Numbered from the stretch's first letter, positions 42,613 to 50,714 are shown. The stretch: 64,000 nt of DNA from [Actinomadura] parvosata subsp. kistnae (GCF_900323885.1 NZ_OOHJ01000018.1:1098501-1162500); one strand, 5' to 3'. The notes: a model not told the origin generated them from the sequence alone. Translations and numbers: made by a program.

Positions 42613-42768
42613 GAATCCGCACCTCCGGGTGAATGAGGGCAACCCGCGACGAGGACTCCCCGGATGTCCCGCCCGGTGCAATTAGGGGGCATTTTCTGGC
42701 GGTGACATCGAGTAAACGGATGCATCGCTTTCCTCACCGGATGCCCGCTAACCGCGCTTCTTACACCT

Positions 42769-43515
42769 TTAGAAAAGCGCGGTTTCCTCCTCCTCAGGGA
42801 GAGGTTTGATGAGGTCCGGGCCATTGTTCCGAACGTTGTTGACATCCGTCGACACCGCGTACGCCGTCAGCCGCCCCGACTCCGCCGGCACCAGCAGCCG
42901 CCCCGCCTGCTCGGTGTCGGTCAGCTTGGGGTCGAGCCACTCCGCCCAGCGCTCCCGCTCGATCATCATGGGCATCCTGTCGTGGATGCGGCCCAGGTGA
43001 TCCTCCGCGTTGGTGGTGATGACCGTGCACGTCACCAGCCACTTCAGCGGGTCGTCGTCCTCACGCGACGGGTCCTTCCAGAACTCGTACAGGCCCGCCA
43101 TCGCCAGCACCCCGCCGTCCGACGGGTGGATGAAGTACGGCTGCTTCTTCTTCTTTTCCCCCTCGACCGGCATCCACTCGAAGTAGCCGTCGGCCGGCAG
43201 CAGGCACCTGCGCTTGGCGAACGCCTGCCGGAACGACGGCTTCTCGGCCAGCGTCTCAGCCCTCGCATTGATCATCCGCGAGCCGATCGACGGGTCCTTC
43301 GCCCACGCCGGCACCAGCCCCCACTTGACGACCCTGAGCTGCCGCACCGCCCGCTCGGCCTCCTTGGGCACCCGGCTCAGCACGGCGTAGACGTTCTTCG
43401 TGGGCGCGACGTTGTAGTCGGCGCCGAGCTCCTTGTCGGGCTCGGCATCCTGCTCGACCTCGAATTCCTCGAGCAACTCGTGCTTCTTGCGCGCCGAGGC
43501 GTATCTACCGCACAT
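42769..43515 (-). CDS. SRAP/HMCES-family abasic-site-binding protein (YedK-like)
   Basis: A 248-residue SRAP protein. Cys2 (MCGRYASA), which forms the covalent thiazolidine link to abasic sites, is right after the start, fixing the ATG at 43515. Other active-site elements are YNVAPT (Asn), ADGYFEW (Glu) and IHDRMPM (His). By family it protects abasic sites in single-stranded DNA during replication or SOS. It lies between sigR and aroA as Rv3226c does in M. tuberculosis. Two KKKK-like basic insertions (EGEKKKKQPY) are notable. Confidence 0.92.
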   Translation of the reverse strand: MCGRYASARKKHELLEEFEVEQDAEPDKELGADYNVAPTKNVYAVLSRVPKEAERAVRQLRVVKWGLVPAWAKDPSIGSRMINARAETLAEKPSFRQAFAKRRCLLPADGYFEWMPVEGEKKKKQPYFIHPSDGGVLAMAGLYEFWKDPSREDDDPLKWLVTCTVITTNAEDHLGRIHDRMPMMIERERWAEWLDPKLTDTEQAGRLLVPAESGRLTAYAVSTDVNNVRNNGPDLIKPLPEEEETALF

Positions 43516-44142
43516 GACCCCACACTGCCACGTCCCGCCTTGGACCGCATGCCTCCCCACGCACCGGCCGCCCCTCCTCCGCGCCCTTCGCCATCCGGCC
43601 CGGGGCCGGCCCCGCGCCGCACGCCGTTCACGACACGGCCTGAGGCCGCCCCGCGCCGCACGCCCTTCACAACGCGGCCTGGGGCGCCGCGTCCGACACC
43701 CTTCCCCATATGCCCGCCACAACCGCCCTGCACCCCGCGCCCGCACCCACGCCCCACGGCCACGCCAAGGCGCCGTGCCCCGCGCACCACATCGCCCCTT
43801 TGACCACCCTCCCGCCACCTGCCCGTGCCACACCGCACCCGCCACGCGCGCGCCCTGCACCGCGCCTCACGCCTTTCGTCACCTGCCCGCCTCCGCGCCC
43901 CGTGCCCTGTATCAGCCGCCCACCACCGCCTGCGCCCTACGCCACGCCCCTTTCGCGGCCGCCCCGCCGCGTGCCCCCATGCCGCGCTCCCCACGCACCC
44001 TCACCGCGCGCCCAGCACTCCCGCTCCACACCTGCACCGTGCACCCTGCGCCACGCCCTTTGCCGCGGCCCCCCGCACCCTGCGCCGCATGCCGCGCCCT
44101 CCACCGCGCGCCTATTGCCGCGCCCATCACGCGCCCTGCACC
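43516..44142. other. Low-complexity C-rich intergenic DNA
   Basis: About 630 bp dominated by CCGCGCC, CACGCCC and CGCACCC words, strongly strand-asymmetric (C-rich top strand). Open frames in several phases give only Pro/Arg/His text without ribosome sites, so I call no gene. It is part of a repeat-rich island. Confidence 0.6.
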
Positions 44143-44234
44143 CGTCGCGCGTCCCGTGTCGTGCCCGTTGCGCGTCCCATGTCGTGCCCGTCGCGCGTCC
44201 CGTGTCGTGCCCGTCGCCCCTCCTGTGTCGTGAC
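44143..44234 (+). repeat. Four tandem 23-bp repeats
   Basis: Units at 44143, 44166, 44189 and 44212 share CGTCGCGCGTCCCGTGTCG plus TGCC with few changes (second unit CGTTGCGCGTCCCATG; last unit most diverged). Confidence 0.85.
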
Positions 44235-44256
44235 CGCCACCGGCCCTTCGGCGCGG

Positions 44257-44328
44257 TCGTCCACAGGGGGCGGCAATCCGGCGACCGTTGTCCACAGGCA
44301 GGCGACAGGGTGGTGACCGGCGTCCACA
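44257..44328 (+). promoter_or_regulatory. Three DnaA-box-like 9-mers upstream of aroA
   Basis: TCGTCCACA (44257), TTGTCCACA (44288) and GCGTCCACA (44320) lie in the same orientation at 31- and 32-bp spacing, about three helical turns. The middle one equals the high-GC actinomycete DnaA box TTGTCCACA; the outer ones differ by one or two bases. Function unproven; they could also be units of the local repeat expansion. Confidence 0.4.
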
Positions 44329-44356
44329 GGCTGTGACCCCGCCCCTCCACGGCCAG

Positions 44357-44362
44357 TACTCT
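44357..44362 (+). promoter_or_regulatory. -10 element of a leaderless promoter (aroA)
   Basis: TACTCT, six bases before the ATG at 44369. Confidence 0.5.
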
Positions 44363-44368
44363 TTGACC

Positions 44369-45898
44369 ATGCCCGCTCCGCACTGGCCCGCGCCGACGGC
44401 GACCACTCCGGTCACCGCCATCGTCCCGCTGCCCGGCTCCAAGTCGGTGACCAACCGTGCGCTCCTGCTCGCCGCGCTCGCCGACGGCCCGGGGGTCGTG
44501 CGGCAGGCGCTGCGCAGCCGCGACGCCGACCTGATGGTGGCGGCGCTGCGGGCCCTGGGCACCACGCTGACCCCCATGAGGGAGACGTCCGCGGGCGTCG
44601 ACTGGCAGGTGACGCCAGGCCCGATCCGTGGTGGCGCGCACATCGACGTGGGCCTGGCGGGCACGGTCATGCGGTTCGTGCCTCCGGTGGCGGCGCTGGC
44701 CGACGGCCCAGTCTCCTTCGACGGCGACCCGCACGCGCGCAAGCGCCCGATGGGCCCCATCCTCGACGCCCTGCGCGCCCTCGGTGCGAGGATCGACAAC
44801 GACGCGCTGCCGTTCACGATCAGCGGGCCGCTGGCGGGCGGCGAGGTCACGCTCGACGCGTCGGGCTCCTCACAGTTCGTCTCGGGTCTGCTGCTGGCGG
44901 CGGCACGCTTCGAGAAGGGCATCACGATCCGCCACGTGGGCCCGCCGGTGCCCTCACTGCCGCACATCGAGATGACCATCGAGATGCTCAGGGCGGTCGG
45001 CGTCCGGGTCGACGCCGGCGAGCGCGACGTGTGGCGGGTGGAGCCGGGCCCGATCGCGGCCAGAGACATGACGGTCGAGCCCGACCTGTCCAACGCGGCC
45101 CCGTTCCTGGCGGCGGCCCTGGTGACGGGCGGCACGGTCACGATCCCCGCCTGGCCGCTGCACACCACCCAGGCAGGCGACGCCCTGCGCGACCTCCTCA
45201 CCACCATGGGCGCCACGGTCACCCGCACCCCTGCCCACTCCACGAGCCCCGCCACGACCGCCGCAGGCGTCGACGCGACGACCGCGGGTTCCGACCCAAC
45301 CGCCACGGGATCCGGCGCGACCGCCACGGGATCCGGCGCGACCGCCGCGGACCTCGGCACGGCCGCCATGGGCTCCGGCGCAACGGCCACGGTATCCGGC
45401 ACGACCACCACTGGCTCTGGCACGACCACCACTGGCTCTGGCACGACCACCACTGGCTCTGGCACGACCAGCACAGGACCCGGCACGACCGACCTTGTGG
45501 TCACGGGCACGGGTCACATCACCGGTATCGACGCCGACCTGCGTGACGTGGGCGAGCTGACCCCGACCATCGCCGCGCTGGCGGCGCTGGCCTCGACCCC
45601 GAGTCGCATCAGGGGCGTGTCCCACCTGCGCGGTCATGAGACCGACCGCCTCGCCGCCCTCGCCACCGAGATCAACCGCCTCGGGGGCGACGCCGAGGAG
45701 ACGGACGACGGCCTGATCATCCGCCCCCGCCGCCTCCATGGGGGCACCTTCCACAGCTACGACGACCACCGCATGGCCACGGCCGGCGCGGTGATCGGCC
45801 TGGCGGTGCCGGGCGTGGAGGTGGAGAACATCGCGACGACCGCGAAGACCCTGCCGGAGTTTGTCCAGATGTGGACGGCGATGCTGGAAGCCCGATGA
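44369..45898 (+). CDS. aroA: EPSP synthase AroA with a heptad-repeat insertion
   Basis: 5-enolpyruvylshikimate-3-phosphate synthase (shikimate pathway, PEP plus shikimate-3-phosphate). At 509 residues it is about 75 longer than usual. Motifs present: LPGSKSVTNRALLL, GLAGTVMRFVPP, ARKRPMGPILDAL, SSQFVSGLLLAA, NAAPFLAAALV, DVGELTPTIAALAA, LRGHETDRLAAL and SYDDHRMATAGAV. The extra length is a Thr/Gly/Ser-rich array (about residues 291-380) between GATVTRTP and VVTGTGHITGID, where homologues have only a short loop. Since all catalytic boxes are intact, the enzyme is probably active, with the array as a surface linker. The actinobacterial GLAGTVMRFVP differs from the GNAGTAMRP of E. coli at inhibitor-contact positions. 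Leaderless start likely. Confidence 0.92.
   Translation: MPAPHWPAPTATTPVTAIVPLPGSKSVTNRALLLAALADGPGVVRQALRSRDADLMVAALRALGTTLTPMRETSAGVDWQVTPGPIRGGAHIDVGLAGTVMRFVPPVAALADGPVSFDGDPHARKRPMGPILDALRALGARIDNDALPFTISGPLAGGEVTLDASGSSQFVSGLLLAAARFEKGITIRHVGPPVPSLPHIEMTIEMLRAVGVRVDAGERDVWRVEPGPIAARDMTVEPDLSNAAPFLAAALVTGGTVTIPAWPLHTTQAGDALRDLLTTMGATVTRTPAHSTSPATTAAGVDATTAGSDPTATGSGATATGSGATAADLGTAAMGSGATATVSGTTTTGSGTTTTGSGTTTTGSGTTSTGPGTTDLVVTGTGHITGIDADLRDVGELTPTIAALAALASTPSRIRGVSHLRGHETDRLAALATEINRLGGDAEETDDGLIIRPRRLHGGTFHSYDDHRMATAGAVIGLAVPGVEVENIATTAKTLPEFVQMWTAMLEAR
45280..45489 (+). repeat. In-frame 21-bp tandem repeat inside aroA (10 units)
   Basis: Ten consecutive 21-bp units from 45280 to 45489 encode heptads such as TATGSGA (twice) and TTTGSGT (three identical copies, 45398-45460 in DNA register). 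Outer units are more diverged (TTAGSDP, TAADLGT, AAMGSGA, TSTGPGT). The identical central copies indicate recent expansion. Confidence 0.95.
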
Positions 45899-45983
45899 TC
45901 TCCGCCATCAGGGCCGCCCGGCACCGTCGCCCGGCCGCTGGTTTCGCCCGGGTCGAGCCGGGCACGTCGGAGAAGGGCAGCAC

Positions 45984-46841
45984 GTGACAGCGCGCTGCCC
46001 GTATGGCGATCACGACATGTACGAGCACGACACCGCCACCCCTCCAGGCCGGGGTGGCACCCACAGCACAGGCACCGGCTCCACATCCGCATACCCGCAC
46101 CCGGTCAGCGCCGCCCGCACGTGCCGGCCCTCCACGAGCCGACCCCACGCGCACCGACGCCGGCCAGGCCACGTCCACACCGGCCACCGCACCGCAGAGC
46201 CCGGCCCCGCCGCCCGGCGCACTGCGAGCCACGGCCACCCCGTCCGACACACCGCAGGGCACGGCCACCCAGACCGACGCCTAACAAAACACGGTCACCC
46301 AGGCCGACGCCCAGCAGAACGCGATCGCCCAGGCCGACGCTCAGCAGAACGCGACCACCCAGGTCGGCGTACCACCGCAAGGCACAGCCACTCAGGCTCG
46401 CGCACCTCAGGGCACGACCAGCCAGGCCGACGCCCGGCAGGGCACAGCCACCCAGGTTGGCGTACCACCGCAATGCATAACCGCTCAGGCTCGCGCACCT
46501 CAGGGCACGACCAGCCAGGCCGACGCTCAGCAGAGCACAGCCACCCAGGCTGCCGCATCGCAAGGCACGGCCACCCCGGCCGACGTTCAGCAGAGCAGCA
46601 CAACCACCCAGGCTGCCGCTCAGCAGGACGTGGCCACCACGGCGGGTGCACCGCTATCGCGGTGGCCGGCACGGTCAGCACCACGGACGGCGGCCGCACC
46701 TCGCGGCCCAGGCGCCACCGTCAACAGCACTACACAACACCCGCACCACAAGCACCATCAGAGCCAGCAGCACTGCGACAATCACCGCAGTCACCGTCAC
46801 AAGCACAGAGGGGAAGCGAGCGTATGGGAGTGGACCGCTGA
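45984..46841 (+). CDS. Uncertain Arg/His/Pro/Gly-repeat ORF coupled to rsgA
   Basis: A 285-codon frame starting at GTG 45984 (GAAGGG nearby) reads VTARCPYGDHDMYEHDT, then repeats like GRTSGHDQPGRRPAGHSHPG. Its TGA overlaps the proposed CTG start of rsgA (CTGA), which supports translation. Against it, third-codon GC is lower than in real genes here, and another frame of the same DNA gives more gene-like Gln/Thr/Ala repeats (QADAQQNATTQ). I recognise no family. It may be a real repeat protein, a leader whose only job is coupling, or repeat DNA without product. Confidence 0.3.
   Translation: MTARCPYGDHDMYEHDTATPPGRGGTHSTGTGSTSAYPHPVSAARTCRPSTSRPHAHRRRPGHVHTGHRTAEPGPAARRTASHGHPVRHTAGHGHPDRRLTKHGHPGRRPAERDRPGRRSAERDHPGRRTTARHSHSGSRTSGHDQPGRRPAGHSHPGWRTTAMHNRSGSRTSGHDQPGRRSAEHSHPGCRIARHGHPGRRSAEQHNHPGCRSAGRGHHGGCTAIAVAGTVSTTDGGRTSRPRRHRQQHYTTPAPQAPSEPAALRQSPQSPSQAQRGSERMGVDR
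46285..46640 (+). repeat. 93-bp imperfect tandem repeats between aroA and rsgA
   Basis: Two long units (46362-46454 and 46455-46547) are about 90 percent alike by eye, including GGCGTACCACCGCAA and CTCAGGGCACGACCAGCCAGG. Shorter 30-36-bp subunits with CAGGCCGACGC flank them on both sides. Confidence 0.85.
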
Positions 46842-47914
46842 GAAAGCGGGAGTACGACGAGGACGACGTACGGGTCAGGCCGGGCAAGGGCTCCCGCCCC
46901 CGGACCCGGATCCGTCCTGCGCACGAGGATGCCGTGGAAGGGTTCGTGGTGGCCGTCGACCGGGGCCGCTACACGACGCTGGTGGAGCCGGAGCGCCCGA
47001 AGGGGTCGGCGCAGAAGCGCAAGCCGCCGCAGCGCCGCCTGGTGGTGGCCATGAAGGCGCGCGAGCTGGGCCGCAAGGGCATCGTGGTCGGTGACAGGGT
47101 GGCGCTGGTGGGTGACGTCTCCGGCCGCCCCGACACGCTGGCCAGGGTCGTACGCGTGGAGCCGCGCACGTCGATGTTGCGCCGCTCGGCCGACGACACG
47201 GACGACACCGACGGCATCGAACGCCCGGTGGTGGCCAACGCCGACCAGCTCGTGATCGTCACCGCGCTGGCCGATCCGCCGCCGCGTCCCCGCATGATCG
47301 ACCGGATCCTGGTGGCGGCGTTCGACGCCGAGATCGACACCCTGCTGTGCCTCACCAAGTCCGACCTGGCGCCGCCCGACGAGCTGGTGGCACTCTACGA
47401 GCCGCTGGGCGTGCCGCACGTCGTGGTGCACAAGGGCGGCTCCCTCGACGAGCTGCGCGACCACCTGGCGGGCCGCATCAGCGTCCTGGTGGGCCATTCG
47501 GGCGTCGGCAAGTCCACGCTGGTCAACGCGCTGGTCCCCGACGCCAACCGCGCCGTCTCCCACGTCAACGCCGTCACCGGCCGTGGCCGCCACACCTCCA
47601 CCTCGGCCGTGGCGCTGGAGCTGCCCGACGGCGGCTGGATCATCGACACGCCGGGCGTACGCAGCTTCGGGCTGGCCCACGTGTCGGTGGAGACGGTGCT
47701 GGCCGCGTTCCCCGACCTGGTGGAGGGCACGGTCAACTGCCCGAAGGGGTGCACGCACCTGGACGAGGGTTGCGCGCTGGACGCGTGGGTCGCGGCCGGC
47801 AACGCCGACCCCACGCGCCTGGAGTCTCTCCGCCGCCTCCTGTCCAGCCGCGAGGGCACCACCGACGACCCGTCCGCCCCCCGCCGCGACCCCACCCCGG
47901 ACGACACCCCCTGA
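46838..47914 (+). CDS. rsgA: Ribosome small-subunit GTPase RsgA
   Basis: A 358-residue circularly permuted GTPase maturing the 30S subunit. An N-terminal OB-fold (EGFVVAVDRGRYTTLVE...) precedes G4 (LLCLTKSDL), then G1 (GHSGVGKSTLVN), G2 (GRGRHTST) and G3 (IIDTPGVRSFG), and a C-terminal zinc finger CPKGCTHLDEGC. No ATG, GTG or TTG lies near the homologous start (DEDDVRVRPGKGSRPRT). CTG 46838 has GGAG seven bases upstream and overlaps the previous TGA, so I propose a CTG start coupled to upstream translation. The frame stays open to an ATG at 46646, but that would add 64 residues of repeat text. Confidence 0.88.
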   Translation: MRKREYDEDDVRVRPGKGSRPRTRIRPAHEDAVEGFVVAVDRGRYTTLVEPERPKGSAQKRKPPQRRLVVAMKARELGRKGIVVGDRVALVGDVSGRPDTLARVVRVEPRTSMLRRSADDTDDTDGIERPVVANADQLVIVTALADPPPRPRMIDRILVAAFDAEIDTLLCLTKSDLAPPDELVALYEPLGVPHVVVHKGGSLDELRDHLAGRISVLVGHSGVGKSTLVNALVPDANRAVSHVNAVTGRGRHTSTSAVALELPDGGWIIDTPGVRSFGLAHVSVETVLAAFPDLVEGTVNCPKGCTHLDEGCALDAWVAAGNADPTRLESLRRLLSSREGTTDDPSAPRRDPTPDDTP

Positions 47915-48443
47915 CGGAGGCGCCCACGTCGGAGGCCGACCCTCCCCAGCAGCGGGCCGCACGCCTGCGCCGTGACGGCGTGCGGCTCCGGCGCAGACGC
48001 AGGCGCAGGTCAAAGGGGACTACATGTTGCGTGTACGGCACCGTCACGAGCCGAGGGCGGATCGCGCCTGCACCGTGACGGTGTACGAAACCCTCACAGG
48101 CCAAGGCCGGACCGCGCGCCCGCGCCGCGACGGTGTACCGAACCCTCACGACCATGGCGACCTGCAGCCTGCGCCAACGACACCCTCACGGACCCAGGCC
48201 GGACTGCACGCCTGCGCCAACGACACCCTCACGGGCCAAGGCCGGACCGCATGCCTGTGGCGCGACGGCGTGCGGCATCCTCACGCACCAAGGCGAACTG
48301 CCCGCCCGCGCCACGACCGTCCATGACACCCGCAGGGCGGGGCGGACCGCATGCCGGTACCGGGGCGAAGACTTGCACCACCCTCACAGGGCAGGCACGC
48401 TCCCATCGCCCCCTCACGGACCGAGCACGTCCTCGTCAGGCAG
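47915..48443 (+). repeat. Intergenic repeat array with 43-bp units
   Basis: Units begin at 48168, 48211 and 48254 (CCTGCGCCAACGACACCCTCACGG then (G/A)CC(A/C)AGGCCGG), with diverged copies back to about 48060 containing GACGGTGTACGAAACCCTCAC and AGGCCAAGGCCGGACCG. No supported gene lies in this 530-bp space. Confidence 0.75.
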
Positions 48444-49298
48444 TCAGTCGGCGCCCCCGAGCCAGACGACCTCGTACCACCGCAGCGGCCGCAACGTCGC
48501 GAACGCGGCCCGCAGCTCAGCCACCGAGGCGGTGTCGCCGAACACCTCCACGGTCACGGCACCGTGTGGCGCGATCACGGCGTACCGCTTGTCATCGCTA
48601 CGGACCCACACCCCGTCCGGCTCCTTCTCGCACCGCACCCGCCCGGCCCCGGACGGTGCCGGTCCCGAACGATGGAACCCGCCGTTGTAGCAGGTCTCCT
48701 GAGGCTCCGTCCACTTCCTGGGCTCTGCGGAGACGACCAGTTCGGCGCCGTCGCGCTGCCGCTCGTACCGCAGGGTGAGCGTCGCCTCCACGGCGGAGAA
48801 CGTCGTGAGGCGGTAGCCGGGCGCGTCGAGGCCGACGGCGGGCACGCCGTCGCGGGCCAGCACCTGCATGCCGGCCAGCGCCGTGAGGGAGTCCCGTCCC
48901 AGCGGGGCGAGGAGGCCGAGGACGAGGAGCGCGCCGAGGACGGGCAGGCGCACGTTCCTGCTCATCGGCACCACCAGCGCGGCGGCGAACGTGAAGGCGC
49001 CCACGCCGAGGCCCATGAACACCAGGCGGCCGCCCCACTCCCCCAGGTCCACGATGTCCTGGAAAGGAATCGCGATCGCGGGGATGTAGACCATGACGCC
49101 CGACGACCCCACGGCGGAGATCAGCCACGGCAGCGGCAGTCTGCCCCACCAGCACAGCAGGCCGCCCGCCGGGAAGGCGCCGGCCAGCATCGCCAGGAAC
49201 ACGAGCAGGTTGACGTGTTCTCTCGCTAGGACGGCGAGCGTCGCTTGGCCGAGCCCGATCACGGCGCCCGCCAGCGCCGCCCGCATCAAGGCGTTCAT
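48444..49298 (-). CDS. Multi-pass membrane protein with extracytoplasmic C-terminal domain
   Basis: A 284-residue protein of unknown function. Five hydrophobic helices occupy residues 1-135 (AALAGAVIGLGQATLAVLAR, LLVFLAMLAGAFPAGGLLC, LISAVGSSGVMVYIPAIAIP, LVFMGLGVGAFTFAAALVVP, LPVLGALLVLGLLAP). The rest is hydrophilic and ends in a domain with two Cys (ETCYNGG, VRCEKEPDG), perhaps a disulphide outside the cell. No family recognised. It reads away from the repeat array behind rsgA. Confidence 0.7.
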   Translation of the reverse strand: MNALMRAALAGAVIGLGQATLAVLAREHVNLLVFLAMLAGAFPAGGLLCWWGRLPLPWLISAVGSSGVMVYIPAIAIPFQDIVDLGEWGGRLVFMGLGVGAFTFAAALVVPMSRNVRLPVLGALLVLGLLAPLGRDSLTALAGMQVLARDGVPAVGLDAPGYRLTTFSAVEATLTLRYERQRDGAELVVSAEPRKWTEPQETCYNGGFHRSGPAPSGAGRVRCEKEPDGVWVRSDDKRYAVIAPHGAVTVEVFGDTASVAELRAAFATLRPLRWYEVVWLGGAD

Positions 49299-49362
49299 GC
49301 CCGATCATGGACCATGATCACAACCACCTGTCAACAGCTGGAGCAGGCGGGCCGGTCCCGGG

Positions 49363-49818
49363 TCAGGGTGAGGTGGGGCGGTTCGGGCGGAGGGTCCAGG
49401 TGACGGTCAGGGTCGAGACGACGGTGCCGTCGGCGTTGGTGAGCTCCACCGCCACGTCGAACTCCGGCCGCTCCCCCGCGTCCAGCCTGGCCACCACCTC
49501 CTCCCGCGACGCGAGCAGCCGCGCCTCGGCCCGCACTTCCCCCAGCGCCACCTTCCGGTACGCGATGGTGGCCGTGGTGGGCAGGGGGACGGCCCGGCTG
49601 AGCTGGTCGCCCAGCGCGGACAGCACGGCGGCCCCGGACGCGGACTCGGCGAGGGTGAAGAGCACCCCGGCGTGCGGCCCGGCCACGTGGTTGTGCAGGT
49701 CCGGGCGATCGGGTACGTGGCAGACCGCGTGCCCGTCGGCAACCGTGTCGAAGACGATCCCCAGAGTCCGGGCAAACGGAACTGTATCCAGCAGCAACCC
49801 ACCGACATCTACCGACAT
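49363..49818 (-). CDS. Hotdog-fold thioesterase (DUF4442-like)
   Basis: A 151-residue hotdog protein: DTVPFARTLGIVFDTVADG, HNHVAGPHAGVLFTLAESAS (the helix that wraps the sheet) and PTTATIAYRKVALGEVRAEA are typical of PaaI/DUF4442-type thioesterases; the HNHVAGPHAG box supplies the likely catalytic acid/His region. Acyl substrate unknown. ATG 49818 has TAGCAT seven bases upstream and no Shine-Dalgarno, so leaderless expression is likely. Divergent from hisN. Confidence 0.75.
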   Translation of the reverse strand: MSVDVGGLLLDTVPFARTLGIVFDTVADGHAVCHVPDRPDLHNHVAGPHAGVLFTLAESASGAAVLSALGDQLSRAVPLPTTATIAYRKVALGEVRAEARLLASREEVVARLDAGERPEFDVAVELTNADGTVVSTLTVTWTLRPNRPTSP

Positions 49819-49916
49819 ACCGCACATGCTACTGGTCAGTAACTGGAACACGAGTTACCAGAAATGGGGCGTTGGCGACTGATGTTCTGATACCCGACAC
49901 GGTAGCGTGGGCGATC

Positions 49917-50714
49917 GTGCAGGGTTACAACGATGATCTTCGCCTCGCGCATGTCATGGCGGACGCCGCCGATGACCTGACCATGCGGCGGTTCAAGGCG
50001 GTCGACCTCAAGGTCGAGACCAAGCCCGATCTGACGCCGGTCAGCGACGCCGACCGCGCGGTGGAGGAGGCCATCCGGGGCACGCTGCGCCGTGCCAGGC
50101 CGCGCGACGCGGTGGTGGGCGAGGAGTTCGGCAAGACCGGGTGGGGCGCCCGGTCGTGGATCATCGACCCCATCGACGGCACGAAGAACTACGTGCGCGG
50201 CGTGCCGGTCTGGGCCACGCTGATCGCGCTCATGGAGTACGGCAAGGTCGTCGTCGGCCTGGTCTCGGCCCCCGCCCTGGGCCGGCGCTGGTGGGCGGCG
50301 GCCGAGGGCGGCGCGTGGACGGGCAAGAGCCTGACCAAGGCGTCGCGCATGCACGTGTCGTCGGTCTCGACGCTGGAGGACGCCTCGTTCTCGTACTCGA
50401 GCTTCGGCGGCTGGGAGAAGAGGGGCAAGCTCGACAACTTCCTCGACCTCAGCCGCGCCTGCTGGCGCACCCGCGCCTACGGCGACTTCTGGTCGCACAT
50501 GATGGTCGCCGAGGGCTCGGTGGACCTGTCGGCCGAGCCGGAGCTGTCGCCTTGGGACATGGCTGCGCTCACGGTGATCGTCGAGGAGGCCGGCGGCGTC
50601 TGGACCGACACCGCCGGGGTGCGCGGCCTTGAGGGCGGCAGCCTGGTGTGCACGAACGGCGTCCTGCACGACGAGGTGATCAACCGCCTCAACGGCACCA
50701 CGATCAGGAGCTAG
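49917..50714 (+). CDS. hisN: Histidinol-phosphatase, inositol-monophosphatase family (HisN)
   Basis: A 265-residue Mg-dependent phosphatase of the IMPase superfamily. The metal motif IIDPIDGTKNYVRG and the second box ELSPWDMAAL are intact, as is VGEEFG. The text is very close to streptomycete HisN, which makes histidinol from histidinol phosphate. I chose GTG 49917 (VQGYNDDLRLAHVMADAADD), with TAGCGT eight bases ahead; TTG 49872 is an alternative. The stop codons of hisN and the convergent beta-helix gene overlap (CTAG). Confidence 0.83.
   Translation: MQGYNDDLRLAHVMADAADDLTMRRFKAVDLKVETKPDLTPVSDADRAVEEAIRGTLRRARPRDAVVGEEFGKTGWGARSWIIDPIDGTKNYVRGVPVWATLIALMEYGKVVVGLVSAPALGRRWWAAAEGGAWTGKSLTKASRMHVSSVSTLEDASFSYSSFGGWEKRGKLDNFLDLSRACWRTRAYGDFWSHMMVAEGSVDLSAEPELSPWDMAALTVIVEEAGGVWTDTAGVRGLEGGSLVCTNGVLHDEVINRLNGTTIRS

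Noticed and set aside
43433..44336. Overlapping Pro/Arg/His-rich plus frames between the SRAP and aroA genes
   Set aside because: Low-complexity C-rich DNA is open in several frames at once; no ribosome site or conserved motif.
43516..48443. CRISPR array
   Set aside because: The repeats are contiguous tandem units without unique spacers, and no cas genes are present.
47972..48778. 268-codon plus frame behind rsgA
   Set aside because: Consists of 43-bp repeat translations and then antisense of the membrane protein gene.
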